Assembly (NCBI GenBank): GCA_033557835.1
Contig: JAWQRO010000053.1
Location: 1-64,000, forward strand
Origin: Helochares maculicollis
Taxonomy: Eukaryota; Arthropoda; Insecta; Coleoptera; Hydrophilidae
Direction of reading: 5' to 3'
DNA: 64,000 bases
This document shows, piece by piece, positions 1-12,500 of the stretch; the stretch's first letter is position 1, and each line of letters opens with the position of its first letter. A program made the position numbers and the translations under genes. The notes under the pieces were generated by a model. That model ran no database searches and was not told the DNA's origin. It worked only from the letters and a program-made list of their open reading frames with translations.

Positions 1-351
1 TGGATCGTCTACAAGACTTGTACGACCTCGTTTAAATTCAGGAACGCATTTTTCTACTGAACTAGCTAAAGGCGAAGAGTTCTCACAAATTTTTAACTTT
101 CGTTCAATTAGTTCCTTTGCTTTTAAACCTTCCAAAAATAAAAATTCAATCATTGCACGATACTTGATGTTTACATTGTAAAAAAATACTGTGACACGTC
201 GATACTAAAAGGCTTGTAAACAAAGAATGAATTTACAAATTAATTAAAATTTTACATATGTTCACGTGAAGAATGTACCAACATATCAACAACATTACGC
301 TAGTAGGAATACCCCTTTCCAATCGACCCGAAAACTTATTAAGCAACCTAG
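1..351 (-). mobile_element. mariner remnant, N-terminal half with right TIR
   Basis: End of a mariner element cut by the window start. Bases 320-351 carry the terminal repeat (aaaacttattaagcaacctag) followed by TA at 352-353, the expected target duplication. Read on the minus strand, 1-150 resembles the N-terminal helix-turn-helix part of a transposase (FLFLEGLKAKELIER...), with the frame broken. It is the same family as the elements at 16952, ~31915 and 41618: the stretch from 90 to 351 matches 17520-17779 and 42360-42616 closely. Inactive. Confidence 0.75.
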
Positions 352-353
352 TA

Positions 354-3300
354 TAGTGATCACAGGCTTGTTAAGAGAACCGCATCTATAGAATTATTAC
401 TGATTTGCTCAAGAGATATACTGAAACTTGGTTATTATATGTCACGTCACAACTTTCTAAATTTTGGAAATACATTCTGAATATTCTGACACAGTCGGCA
501 TGTGAAAAAAAAACAACCCAAGAAATTAGTTTCACGACTCTTTTGTTTACGTTTTTCTACTCCTCATACCTCATACTATTGTGTCTCATATTTTATGGCT
601 AGGTTTTGGCAAAGCTAACTCTGAGTAATGACATGTTTTGTAATCATGATCATGATGATCCAACATTCTCTCGTGGCCAATCGTTTTCTCACTCTTTTTA
701 TTAATATTACAATATTAACAGTCAGTGATATTCTACATCACACGTCGCCATGAAGTTTGAAATAGTTTAACGAATAAATTAATTATGTCTAACAAAGAGA
801 AGCACAAACAAATCTGTTATAGTTTCTAGCTTTTTTGTGAGGATCAAAAAACGCATTTGGAGCACAATTCGGTATGTTAAAAATGTTAAGCTGCGGTTTT
901 GCAGATTTTTGTAGCATAGTGCTTAAGCCCCATTAAAAGATGGCTTGAGATTTTTGCAAAACCAAATATTTGGCAAATTATTAATGCATTACTACTTATA
1001 ATTACAGTTATTCGATTTCTTGGTACAGGACAATAAAAACGGCTGCGGAATTCGTACGAAATATTTACAGTATTTTCTTACGTCTCTGAAATTAAGGATC
1101 ACCAAACGACAAGCAATTATCTGCCTTAATTAGCTCGTTTGTTCGAGTCCATTTAATTGGAGTTATTTAATTTTAAAATTATCGGATCGTTTATCCAATT
1201 TGCGGAACAATTTTTATAGGTTTCGGTTTTTGTCGAACTGATCAGTAGGTATCCAGTTTGCTTCGAGCTGTTGCCAAAATGATGAGAAAATCCGCCATTA
1301 AGACTGCTACTTCAGCGAAAATAAAAACAGTTACATGTAAGAATCTTTTTAGTAGATATATCATACTAACTCATTGTAATTTCATAAATCATATAATAGG
1401 GCACACACAATTGGAAGTATTTTTTAACACATTTGTTGCAGTACAACATATTTTACACAATTAGGCCACAATTATAAAATTTTATTTTTTAAATAATAAA
1501 TGGACGGGTCTAGTTGTCTTCTAAAATTGCTAATGAGAAATTTGCACCACACAGAATAGACCTTCTAGGTCACATTTTGTCCTAGGACCATATCGTGTAA
1601 AAGTATCAAGACCCATTGGCGATGTTTCGCCCACTGCCCAATAACCACAAACATTCTCAAGGAAATCTATATATTAATCCATTTCTATTTGATGGCGTTG
1701 GTTCCAATGACGCCACACTTCCGTAGGCGAACAACTTAAGCTTTAATTACTTGCGTATAGCTATGTTTTATGTATGGGTGAAATTAAAAGGATCCAAAAG
1801 GTTGTAGTCTGGAGGTGATTGAATTGATTCAAATGACTATGAAAGTTACGTCAGTCCGATGGCGCTACTTTTATGGTCAAATATGGTTGCTGACTTGGTT
1901 GGTGACACAAGCTTTTATTTTTAATAACTTTTACTTTTAGAACAAATGTATCTCTGTTGGTTTGCTCGTTTGGTCACTTAATACTCTTAATTGACACCCA
2001 GTTAACGATTATTAAGTGTGTCTAGACTGAAGAATCTGATACTGTGCTGCTTGGCCTAGGTCAGAAGCAGAAAACTGACAGAGAGAGTAAATTGATTTTT
2101 AAATGACTAGTTAAGTAGTTTTCGTATACAATAGGAAATTTATTATACTAAGTGTCAGTTCAGGCTTTTCACGTATTATAAAATCATTCAATACTCATTG
2201 TGAATATAAATTAGCAGTGCATGCTTTTATTTTAAGCACGTTTTCCTAATTATGCTGTAACTTCCTATTTATAGAAGTATTTTTATTACCCACTTACTTG
2301 CCACTTCTTTTTCATAATACGGTTGACAAACACTCTAATGAATAAATTAATTTTAAATTATACTTACCTTGATGCTCTTTGTCGGCAGCGTCTCTTTATG
2401 ACGAACCTCAGCCTCATATCGCTTCCTATTACATATTCATTGCAATTCTAAACTATATTTTCTATCGTTATCCGCATTAAATCACCTAGGAAAGTGAATT
2501 TTATCACATTGTCGAGTAAGACCTTCGTATTAAAAGCAAATTAAGGATAAATACTGCAAATTCCGCGAATAAATCTGAAACACAATGCAAAATTTAGACA
2601 ATAGTGGGAACAAGTGCATACGTTTCTTGAATCATCTTGATGTTATGTAGAACAAGTCGTTTTCTGGAAGTTTTACGATGCACCTTGACTCTCTTGCTGA
2701 AATGATCCATGTTTAGACTTAAAAGTCTATCCAATGGTTTTCACTTAGATCGACGTTTCTACTCGTCTCATAATTGAATACTCCAAGTGAGCAAAATCTA
2801 ATTCTAAATCTAAGGGTCGGTTGCAAAAGGGGACGGAAGTTTACCCACTCGACTTGCGTCGAAAACAGTAAGTTACGATTGAAACCGTCCTCGCAACTCA
2901 CAAGAAAGTTTCACTTTCAAACTAGTTCTGCGTCCAACGCAATTCTTGGGTATGACATAAACATCAGTATGGATTTTGTTAGATTGCCATAAGAGCATTG
3001 CCCATAGGGAAGTCATTTGCATCGAAACTGCTGAGTTAGAATCATGATGAAGACAATGAAGATAAAATAAATGGCTTTGTTAAGTGCTTTGCAGGATGAT
3101 TTCGATTTCACCAGTTTATAAACACGTAGTTATAAGCAGAGAGAACAATATTACAACACCCACCTTAAGTCTTATTGTCCAATATTTTATCCCAATATAT
3201 TCAATAGTTGGCTGCTGATATTTACATTTGTTCTTCAAATATTTACAATTATTGACTTACAGTTATTTGCTGTTCATGATTGCGGTTAATCCTTTGATTT

Positions 3301-6300
3301 TGAAAATTACAAATGAATCGTGACGACCATGATTAAATAATAAGCAGTTTTATAAGGATTAGTATTTGCTTGTGCCAAATAATGTAAAAATGGAGATTTA
3401 ACAGCCTACCATCTACTACATATCTTATGACTGGAATATTGCGTAGGCAACAATGGAACGAATCGACCCACTTGAGCGCCGCCTCAGACCATTTAGGGGC
3501 ATCAGAACTCCAACTTGTGTAGTAAACATACGCAACGTCATGAGTTGAACCGATTTTGCCCGTTTTTTCGTCCACTTTATCAAAGAATTAGTGGGAATCC
3601 TCCCATTTGTACACTCCTAAACGAGGTCTTTTTTGCGACGTCTCCGATATATTTAAATGGGTCTCATCGTTAATGCACGTCCTTTTAAAGTACATCAACG
3701 ATACATCCTCAAAATAATGTGTACCAATACAGAGTTTACAATATAATTCTTGTCTCAGGAGTTGAACAATGGAAGTTTGCAGTATTATAACGTCTACAGA
3801 ATTTGTTTTGTCAAAATGATCTCAACTAAACTAAGGAAATCAATAGTCTAAATATGTGTACTGTTTGTAATGTAATTTCTATGCAAATTCCCCATCATGA
3901 CATTTCATATGAACTAAAAGAGGATATTATTTATTTACTCGCTTTGCAACCACAACATTAGCACCCATTAGATCGTTACTTTCTCTCAATAAGGTTGATA
4001 AAACTGATAATCGAATCAATTATTCATATGCGAATTATTTGTCGCTAAGGACTGTAAATTTAAATAAATTGCTCCGTTTAAATATAGTTAAATCAAAATA
4101 ACCCCAATTAAAATATGATGTTTACGTGCCTGTTAGCATGCAATTTTCAATTACCCAACAATAATTTTGATTAGCGCAAAAACGAGCCGGCTAGGTGGAC
4201 GTATTAACCTCCTATTTATGCGCTCCACATTAATTTGTCCATTCTTGGTAATTTTATGCCGTTTATATCAATTACAAATTGAAATGATTTCACTTTGCGC
4301 TTACATTGGGCAGAGCTCTTGTCCATAACGGATAGTACAACTTTCAACGAAAACATGTATGGCATAGCCGAACGCAACTATTATGTTACTTGGAAAATTA
4401 CATCATTGTCACCAGAGTAAATTGTTTTATGAGAAATTAGCTGACATCTCCTGCTGCGAAGAAATGTGCTATCATGAGCAAATCAAGGAAGTAAAGCTTT
4501 GTGTTAGGTTTTAAACGAATCAATTTTTAATCATGCTGTACTTGAAAATGTAGAAAACGAATAAACAGTGCAGTTACGCTTCATGCCCGGGTGTCAAAAA
4601 TTGAAATAAAAGCATCACGTTTGCTAAATGCTAAATCTGAAAACTTGAAATAGTTTGAAAAATGTTTGACTAAACAACTCAAAACAAAACATTGACACAA
4701 TTTAGAGACACTTACAAGCAAAATCATTTCAACAAATGGAATGAGAACGTTTATTATTTCTGTGCAGAAATATTTTAGAAAAATTCTCAAAAATTCACGA
4801 GAGTAAACTATTTCCTACTGCTAACTTTACATTACATTTACATCAAAGGTGTTACAAGTTTGTTTTTAATAATTTGATAGACATTTTTGTTTATATGTCT
4901 TTCTGTGAGGAAACAGTCGCCAAAATAAAATCTTAAAAACGTCATTAGTAAACCACTACTTCTGATAATGCGATTTTGACCAAAATTTTATTCGCTCAAG
5001 ATATTTATATATTATGCTCAACTATAAAATCAAAATATCTTGAATTTGACAAGTTCGATAGATAGACCAATACCACGCCAAATATTTTGTTTTCTTGAGT
5101 TAAAAAGTACCTGATTTTTGTTCCGTTTGTAAATATTTTGATATTCCTTGTAGGTAGCTAAAAATAAATACAACAAAAATCCTAAATTTTCTTGAAATAT
5201 TACTTACCAGCCACTGTGCTCATTCAATAGCATGAACCGGTTAATTACGTATTAAGTACATAATATGTAATTTTTGACATAGCAGACATTTCTATACAAT
5301 TATTGAATGTGCACAAATTTCGAAATGCTTCCAACGAATTATTCATAATGTTTACAAAAACTTGCTTTGATAATATCCTACAAGGGATAAGAGGAAATAA
5401 TAAATAAGATTACAAATGTAGATCTGGTTGCTGTCGTCGATAATCTCACAAATTTTTATCCAGATATCAAGTCTAACCATATAATAACTATTTCAAAAAA
5501 TTATTCGACAGAAGGAATGATTAGAGTGTTTAAATATTTTGTTCAGCTAAAGATGACGATGTAACTTGTAATAAACATATCATAGCAGACATAGCTTTTG
5601 AATGAATCAATAAATAATGTTAAATTTTAACAAGTGCATCTTCCTAAAGAAAGTTACATAAATATAGGAGCATCCTCCTTATAGCAAGTGAGCTCAGAAT
5701 AATGGTATATGTAAATGTGCAGCAAATATTTGCGTTGCTATTTTTACGAAACTGGCACACCTTTTTAGTGTATGTACTTGCAACACTTTTATCTATATGG
5801 CCACCCTGAGAACCGTTCATGCACATGTAAATAACGAACGCATAGTACTCTTTTAAAGAGGATGATAAGAGGGAGAGATCAGAGAAAGTTTGCATTGTTT
5901 TGTCGAAAGAAGTCGTAAACAAGTGCATGTATGTAAATATCAGGCACGTTTTATCTCATAGAAGTGGTTATTATATTTTTACCGATGCGTCTAGACTGGG
6001 CATCGTAACTTTTGCTTAGCGTACAGGCCAGAACATGCTTGTATGGAGCTTTGTTCAATTAATTTATAGAGCATTGCTCAATTCATTTATGGAGATTTCT
6101 TCAATTCATTTATGGAGCTTTTTGCAATTCATTTAGATGCATTATTATTCCATAGCAGATGCGACAAACGGACTTGAAACTAAAGAAATATGTTAATTTC
6201 CGATTGTTTTTGGCGTCGCTTCATGTTTGCCCAATTATAGAAATTCAATGAGCGAATAATTTTATTCGACCAACAAAGACCATAGCCCCAAAGTGTTTTA

Positions 6301-7094
6301 GCCAAAGCAATAATTGTGTGGTTCAATTTAGCTTCTACGACTCAGTCTATTGGATTTTCCTTACATTTATATAACAGTTGAATGTGAAGAAACCGAAATT
6401 TTCGCGTAATTTTACTTGATTTTTCTGCTGATCATTGCTTCACGTGCAACCAGATTTAAAACTATGCCTATATCCAACAATTTTTAATGGTCAAATGCCC
6501 GGTTGTAGAAAGTTTCATTTGCCTGCGCATTATTGCGATAATGTGCTGCAATTTTGCAGTTTAATAAAGTACGTACCTACTTGCTCAAATGCTTCGCTGA
6601 ATTGGCGCATCTTAGAATAGATTGCAATTCGTGACCTCAAGAAGAATTTATCGTGTCCGCTATAAATCAAAAATTCTTAAACTGCAGCTTTCTTGCGATG
6701 AAGCTATTTGACTATGTCACGTGCATTTTTCAAATGGCTATCTGGTGAGTGATTGCCTAGAATTTCCGGTTACTGCAATTAGTGGATTGAAATTTATGGA
6801 GAGTGATGTGTTTACGAACTGCAAAGCACAACTCCGCTTTGAGTCTCAATACCCGATGAAAATAGGTTTGAAAATTTTATCTTACTGCAGAAATCTGAAT
6901 TTATTGTCGTCGTTAATCAATAGGTTATTAGGTGGTTCGAGTTGAATTCCGTAACTGAAGATTTGTGACTACTTTTCTTAGAATCACATGCCTTTGCAAT
7001 TTCATCTATCAACCCCATGCTTTATGAAACCGTATTCAACTCAGTGCAATCACATCGATCGAAAAGTTCGTAGGATAACACAAAGGTAGCGTTA
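354..7094. other. non-coding, no gene seen
   Basis: AT-rich DNA with only short random open frames. Two strong-looking donors on the minus strand (2374 down, 'aag|gtaagta', and 5207 down, 'ctg|gtaagta') have no convincing acceptor or coding stretch. The 23-bp repeat at 6056 is the only structure. Confidence 0.6.
6056..6140 (+). repeat. 23-bp tandem repeat, about 3.7 copies
   Basis: caattcatttatggag followed by tttctt-like spacer starts at 6056, 6079, 6102 and 6125, exactly 23 bp apart. Confidence 0.85.
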
Positions 7095-7235
7095 CTAAGA
7101 AAAAAGTGCTTTTTCACCAAAACAATGCGCCGTGTCGTAAGTCGTTTGCCACCGTTACCAGATGGCACAAAATACACTTCCAATTGCTTCTGCACCCGCC
7201 GTGCTCGCCAGATTTAACTCCAAGCGTCCGGTCTG
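7095..7235 (+). pseudogene. mariner transposase scrap (second catalytic Asp region)
   Basis: A short plus-strand stretch reads KKVLFHQNNAPCRKSFATV and continues to HPPCSPDLTPS, matching the DD34D block HQDNAPCHKS...HPPYSPDLAPSD of mariner transposases. The catalytic Asp of HQD is Asn here, and similarity ends at the third catalytic Asp. No terminal repeats were found nearby. A dead fragment of roughly 140 bp. Confidence 0.7.
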
Positions 7236-10200
7236 CAGACCTAAACGGCTCGTGGTTCGGCAGTTGCGTCGTTTTGAAACTAAAGAGCAACCGTTGAGTG
7301 ATGTTGCTTTATCGTTGAGCCTTAGAACAATTTAGTCGTTGTATTATGCTGCAAACGATAGATTTTATTATTCACCTTCTATAAATTAAGAACTTGAAAG
7401 CATATGCGATTCTCACTTTGGTGTGCTGTTTCGTTTAAAGACATATTTTTCAAACGTAAATTCAATAAAGTAACTATTGAAAGTGCCCAATAAAAATAAA
7501 TAACACTCTGTACGTGCCAAACGCTAAGACGATAGTGTATGATAGATTTTCTCACGATCAATTAACTTTTAAATTGATCCATTAATCACCTAATTTTGCG
7601 CAGGCAGACAAAACTGGAGGTGAGACTATTTTCGCTATACTTGTCACAAAAAATCTATTATTTAATTTGAAGCTTTAATGTTTTAAAATCTAATACAATA
7701 CATTATTTCGTCCTCCAAGTATCATATGGATTTTTCCTCATAATGTAGACACATCGTTATAAATCAGGAGGAAACTACTGACAACATAATAACAAATAAA
7801 ACTTGTACTTGGTGACTGACGAATCTGAAAATGAAAATTAAATCAAGAAATCGTGTTCTCCAGGGAGGCGTATATAAGTGATGGTAATACAGTTTTAATT
7901 GAACAACATATAATTATTTAAATTCGATTAAGTCAACATCAAGAGCGGCACACATAAATCGCGGCGGTTCGCCTTAATTCAACAAGGTGCATGCAGGAAG
8001 TGTGCTTAAGTGCAATAAGTTGCGATTTATTTGACCAACAAGCAGTTAAGTGCATGAATATATTTTCCGCTAATTTGAACCGCTCCCGCCTTTATATTTT
8101 CTCGATATTCATGTCAATCGAATGCATGATTAACAAGAATCTAATACGTAACGAACCCAATAAAGTTAATTATGTACATATTGCCCACTGCTTTCATTTG
8201 GAGCCTACGTATTTTCATAACATATCTCTGAATGGAAACCTACCGTATGTGACGTAGAGCTTAAATATGCAAATGCGTTGAAAATTAGTAGAAGAACTAT
8301 GAATTCAATCAAGGACGCATTTAATCCATTCCTTAAAGTTGGGATACAAAATTAGCGAGGATTTGAGAAAGATTATGTCATAAATTAGGAATAGTAACCA
8401 ATTACTTCAGGTCTTTTAGAATCGTTTCAGAGCTTAATTCAGAGATTTAGAGCATCTGCATTGGTAAGGATTGATGTTGGGTATGAGCCCATAAATTTGA
8501 AGCATACAAATAACAGCAATTTGATTTTATCTATTGAATCTATTGCACGTAATTGTAAGACGAGATAAGCGGTAAAGTGTTTAAAACCCCCGTAAAAATG
8601 TTTCGCCTCCATGAACAGTTTCTTTGCAACTAATGGCCTGGATCAGCGAAGCAATATCCTTTTATTGCTAAAAGTGCGAGCAGTAAATAAGCTACATTTT
8701 CTAATCAACCCAATCACTAGACATAGATCCGAGATCCTGTAAGAGATAAAACATTTTTCTGCGAACAGTCCTCGTTTCGACTGTATTAGTAGCTCGCTAG
8801 ATTGATTTTATACAAAATTACGCATTTCTCGTTTCACGCAAGCCTTGTTTATTATGCGTTTTTAATTTTAATATTTATGTAGCAAACTGATCGTTTCTAT
8901 GATAAAATTGAATATATTAAAGAATGATTTTTTTGCTTAATTATTGCGTATTTGGTTTACATTTATGTTATAATTATGCGATTGCGCATTAAACACTTAA
9001 GTAAATGTAATTATTTCTAATTAAAAAAATTATTTTTATAACTAAATGACATATGTTCAAATATATGGAAAAGACTAGCTGGATACTCACTATGTTCCAT
9101 TAGCAATCTAAATTGGAATTTGAGTCATTTTCGCTTTCTTCATGTTTTCATGCTTGATTCAATAGTTTTAAAAATGACTGCATCTAAAAATACTACAGCA
9201 TCTTTTGGTACTTTCATTGTTGCTTAAAGTGGACGATCTGTGTTTCTTATTTATCACATTTGCATGAGGTCTAATGCACACATTTCTTAGTTTCGCCGAA
9301 ATCTTGCTGCAAGCACAAAAATATATATTCTAAAGCGCATTGGAGCGAAATAAGTAAATGTATAATATTGTCACTTATTCATTACAAGCGTCGCACAACT
9401 TTCATGATCCACTGCTAGATTACAAGAAGAGATACCACATAACAGAAATGTACCAGACAGCTAACATGAGTTGTAGAGGTGGGAAAACATCATTTCGTAC
9501 AAAGTAAGAAATGAAAAATTTGCATTCGTCGGAACAATAGTAGAAACTGAGCCAGCTGTTCTTTCATTTTAAACTCGATCTACTTGAGGTTGCGAAAGCA
9601 AAATGCAATGCGGACTTGTTTGGCCCCTTGAATATATTCCCGAGATCATCCATCTGCAGAGTAAAACGTGCATATTTGTCACGATAACCTTCACGAAGAA
9701 CATTCATGGCATATACGTGTATTCAGACTACTCGTTTTAGCATAATATATTTTTTACGGCGGCATTTTGCAACAACTGCTTTTTGATGATGGGACAAACA
9801 AGTCCGTTAAGGACGTTTCGGTGAGACAAATAATTTCAGGCAACCTGTTTTCGTACGACATATCGCACTCTTCTCAGAATGCATGATTAGAATGAATGTG
9901 TACATAGATGGAAGGAATATATATACTCGCTGATTGAATACAGCAAACACAAAGCCAGCACATAGACGTACTGTGTATACATGTGATGTAAACATTTCAT
10001 ATGCATAAAGTCTAGTTGAATGTACTTTACCTGAGGGGCACGCGACGTACCAGTACTTTCAAGTGTAAAAGCAAAAGAACCTTTCAACTATAGAAGTAAA
10101 AGAACCACATGGAACTAAAAGAACGGCATTAAAGTACTGTTCGAATGCCTGCCGTGAAGCTTTGCAAGGTATTTACATAGATTTTGTCCCAGAAACTCAG

Positions 10201-10379
10201 CTCTTGTATTCAACATAACAAGTATGGCATTCTCTATAAATGTGACACAAAAAATTCTTCATAAGTACTTTGGGTTTTTATTGTTGTAATAAAAAATACA
10301 CACCAATAAACTTTGATGATATATTTAAATTTAAAAAAATGTAATACAAATGAGTAGTTTATATTCCCGTGTTACTTTG
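7236..10379. other. non-coding, nothing recognised
   Basis: AT-rich, short open frames only, no repeat family or splice-bounded exon that I can support. Confidence 0.6.
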
Positions 10380-10679
10380 CCCTCAATTAAGAGTGTCAAT
10401 CTAAATTTCTAACATTCAGATGACATTTCGCTACTAAAAGTGGCAACTAATCGTTTATTAAATGAAATTAAAAGAAACGAATCGACAACAGCATTGCCTC
10501 ACATAATAACAAATGTTGCTATAATGGTATATAATAAAATATCTTAATTGACTGTCATAATACCGGTGTTAGAAGTTTAGATTAACGCTCTTAATTAAAG
10601 AGCGAAGCTCGAATCGGCTGCGCCGAAGACGCAGCTTGCACGTTTTGTAGATTTTAGAAGATAACTTTACTTTATTTTA

Positions 10680-10680
<1 letters not shown>

Positions 10681-10729
<49 letters not shown>
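10681..10729 (+). repeat. (TA)n microsatellite in loop of foldback copy A
   Basis: About 24 TA units in the central loop of the palindrome at 10568-11238; the loop of copy B lacks it, which explains most of the size difference. Confidence 0.95.
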
Positions 10730-10732
<3 letters not shown>

Positions 10733-11949
10733 TTTTTTATAGCGTATTTTATTTCTTTGGTGTAATTTTATGATTAAAACGCTATTTAGTAGCTTCAGAT
10801 GTTATATTTGCTATTATTCTTTACAATTTCGCTTCATTTTACAAGAAACATCGTCAGAAGTGACGTTTATTTTTAAATAATTGTTTATAAAAATACGAAG
10901 CCATACTAGCTATAAACAAACATAGAAGACACTAAAGTAACCAAAACAACCAATTGGTTACAAATAAATAAAAATTCAAATTGAGTTGAGGAATTTTCTA
11001 TATCTAGCGAATTCAATACACATACGTTTAAATCGTTTGAAAATCTATTCTAGAAGAGTACTCGACGAAAATATGTTTATGCTTTTTAATCGTAACCTCC
11101 AATCTAATCGCGACACAAAAATGTGATTAATTAATTTTAAAAAAGATAATATTCTAACATCTATAACAATGTAAGCTGCGCCTTTAGCGCAGCCTCTTCG
11201 AGCTTCGCTCTTCAATAATGAGCGTCAACCTAAGCTTCATCCAGGAGCATCCCGCTATTAAGAGCGTCAACCTAAGCTTCTAACATCCAAAAGAATTCCG
11301 CTATTAAAAGTATCAATCTAAGTTTCTCACATCCAGCAGCGTACTGCTAGTAAGTGCGTCAATCTAAGTTTCTAACATACAGAAGACATTCCGCTACTAA
11401 AAGTGTCAACTAACTATTAAATGAAGCAAAAGGAAACGAAACGACAGCAGTATTGCTTCACATAATAACAAATGTTGCCGTAATGGTATATAATAAAAGA
11501 TCTTGGTTGACTCTCTTAATAGTGGAATGATTCTGAAAGTTAGAAGCTTAGGTCGACGTTCTTAATTGAAAAGCAAAGCTCGAATCGGTTTCGTCGAAGG
11601 CACAGCTAAGACGTTTTTACAGATGGAAGATATTTTGACTTTCTTGAATAATCATAGTTTTATGCCGATATTTGATTATAGTTTACAATTCAAAAGAATA
11701 AGCAAAATCATATTGAGTTGAGAAAAACTTCTATAATAACCCTGTAATTTTCGACTTCAGTACTCGTACTCTTAAATAGTTTGAAAAACTTTCTTAGAGT
11801 AGTACTCAACGAATTTGATTTTGTTTATACTTTTGAATCGTAAACTCCAATCGAATCCCTACACAAAAGTGTGATTAAGAGAAGATATATACTAACATCT
11901 ACAAAATGGGTAAGCTGAGCCTTCGGAGCAGCCGATTCGTGCCTCTTCA

Positions 11950-12500
11950 ACTAAGAGCATCACCATAAACTTCTAGCACCCAGAAGCATTCAGCTATTAA
12001 GAGCGTCAACCTAAGCTTTTAACATCCAGAAATCATTCCGCTATTAAAAGTGTCAGCCCAAGCTTCTAATATGCAGAAACATTCCTCTATTTAGAGTGTC
12101 AACCTCAGCTTCTAATATGCAGAGCATTCCGATATTAAGAGGGTCAACCTAAGCTACTAACATCCAGAAATCATTCCTCTATTAAGAGTGTCAACCTGTA
12201 CCCCTAATATGCAGAAGCATTCCGCTATTAAGAGCGTCAATCTTAACGTCTATTATCCAAAAACATTCCGGTATTAGAATATCAACCTAAGTTTCTGATA
12301 TCCAGACGCATTTCGGTATTAAGAATATCAACCTAAGTTTCTGACATCCAGAAGCATTTCGCTATTGAAAGCGTCAACCTAAACTTCTGAAATTCAGAAA
12401 CATTCCGCTATTAAGAGCGTCAACCTAAGCTTCTAACAACCAAAAGTATTCCGCTATTAAATATTTCAATCTATGTTTCTCACATCCAGAAGCATACTGC
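11950..12500 (+). repeat. 46-bp minisatellite array
   Basis: About 11-12 diverged direct units; each carries the core attccgctattaag, gcgtcaacctaag and cttctaacatccagaa. Length per unit varies by 1-2 bases. It forms the spacer between foldback copies B and C. Confidence 0.9.

Noticed and set aside
1138..1152. tgttcgagtcc resembling a tRNA B-box
   Set aside because: No A-box at the right distance and no cloverleaf can be drawn.
2362..2430. Possible minus-strand exon ending AAG|GTAAGTA
   Set aside because: The donor is perfect and a short YEAEVRHKETLPTKS-like frame precedes it, but a stop lies close upstream and no convincing acceptor or partner exon is visible.
3333..3575. 80-codon minus-strand frame with HDVAYVYYTSWSSDAPKW
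   Set aside because: Looks somewhat coding-like but I could not place it in any family, and neighbouring frames give no extension.
5200..5235. Second minus-strand GTAAGTA donor with short ATG frame
   Set aside because: Only eight codons, no partner exon; expected by chance in this much AT-rich DNA.
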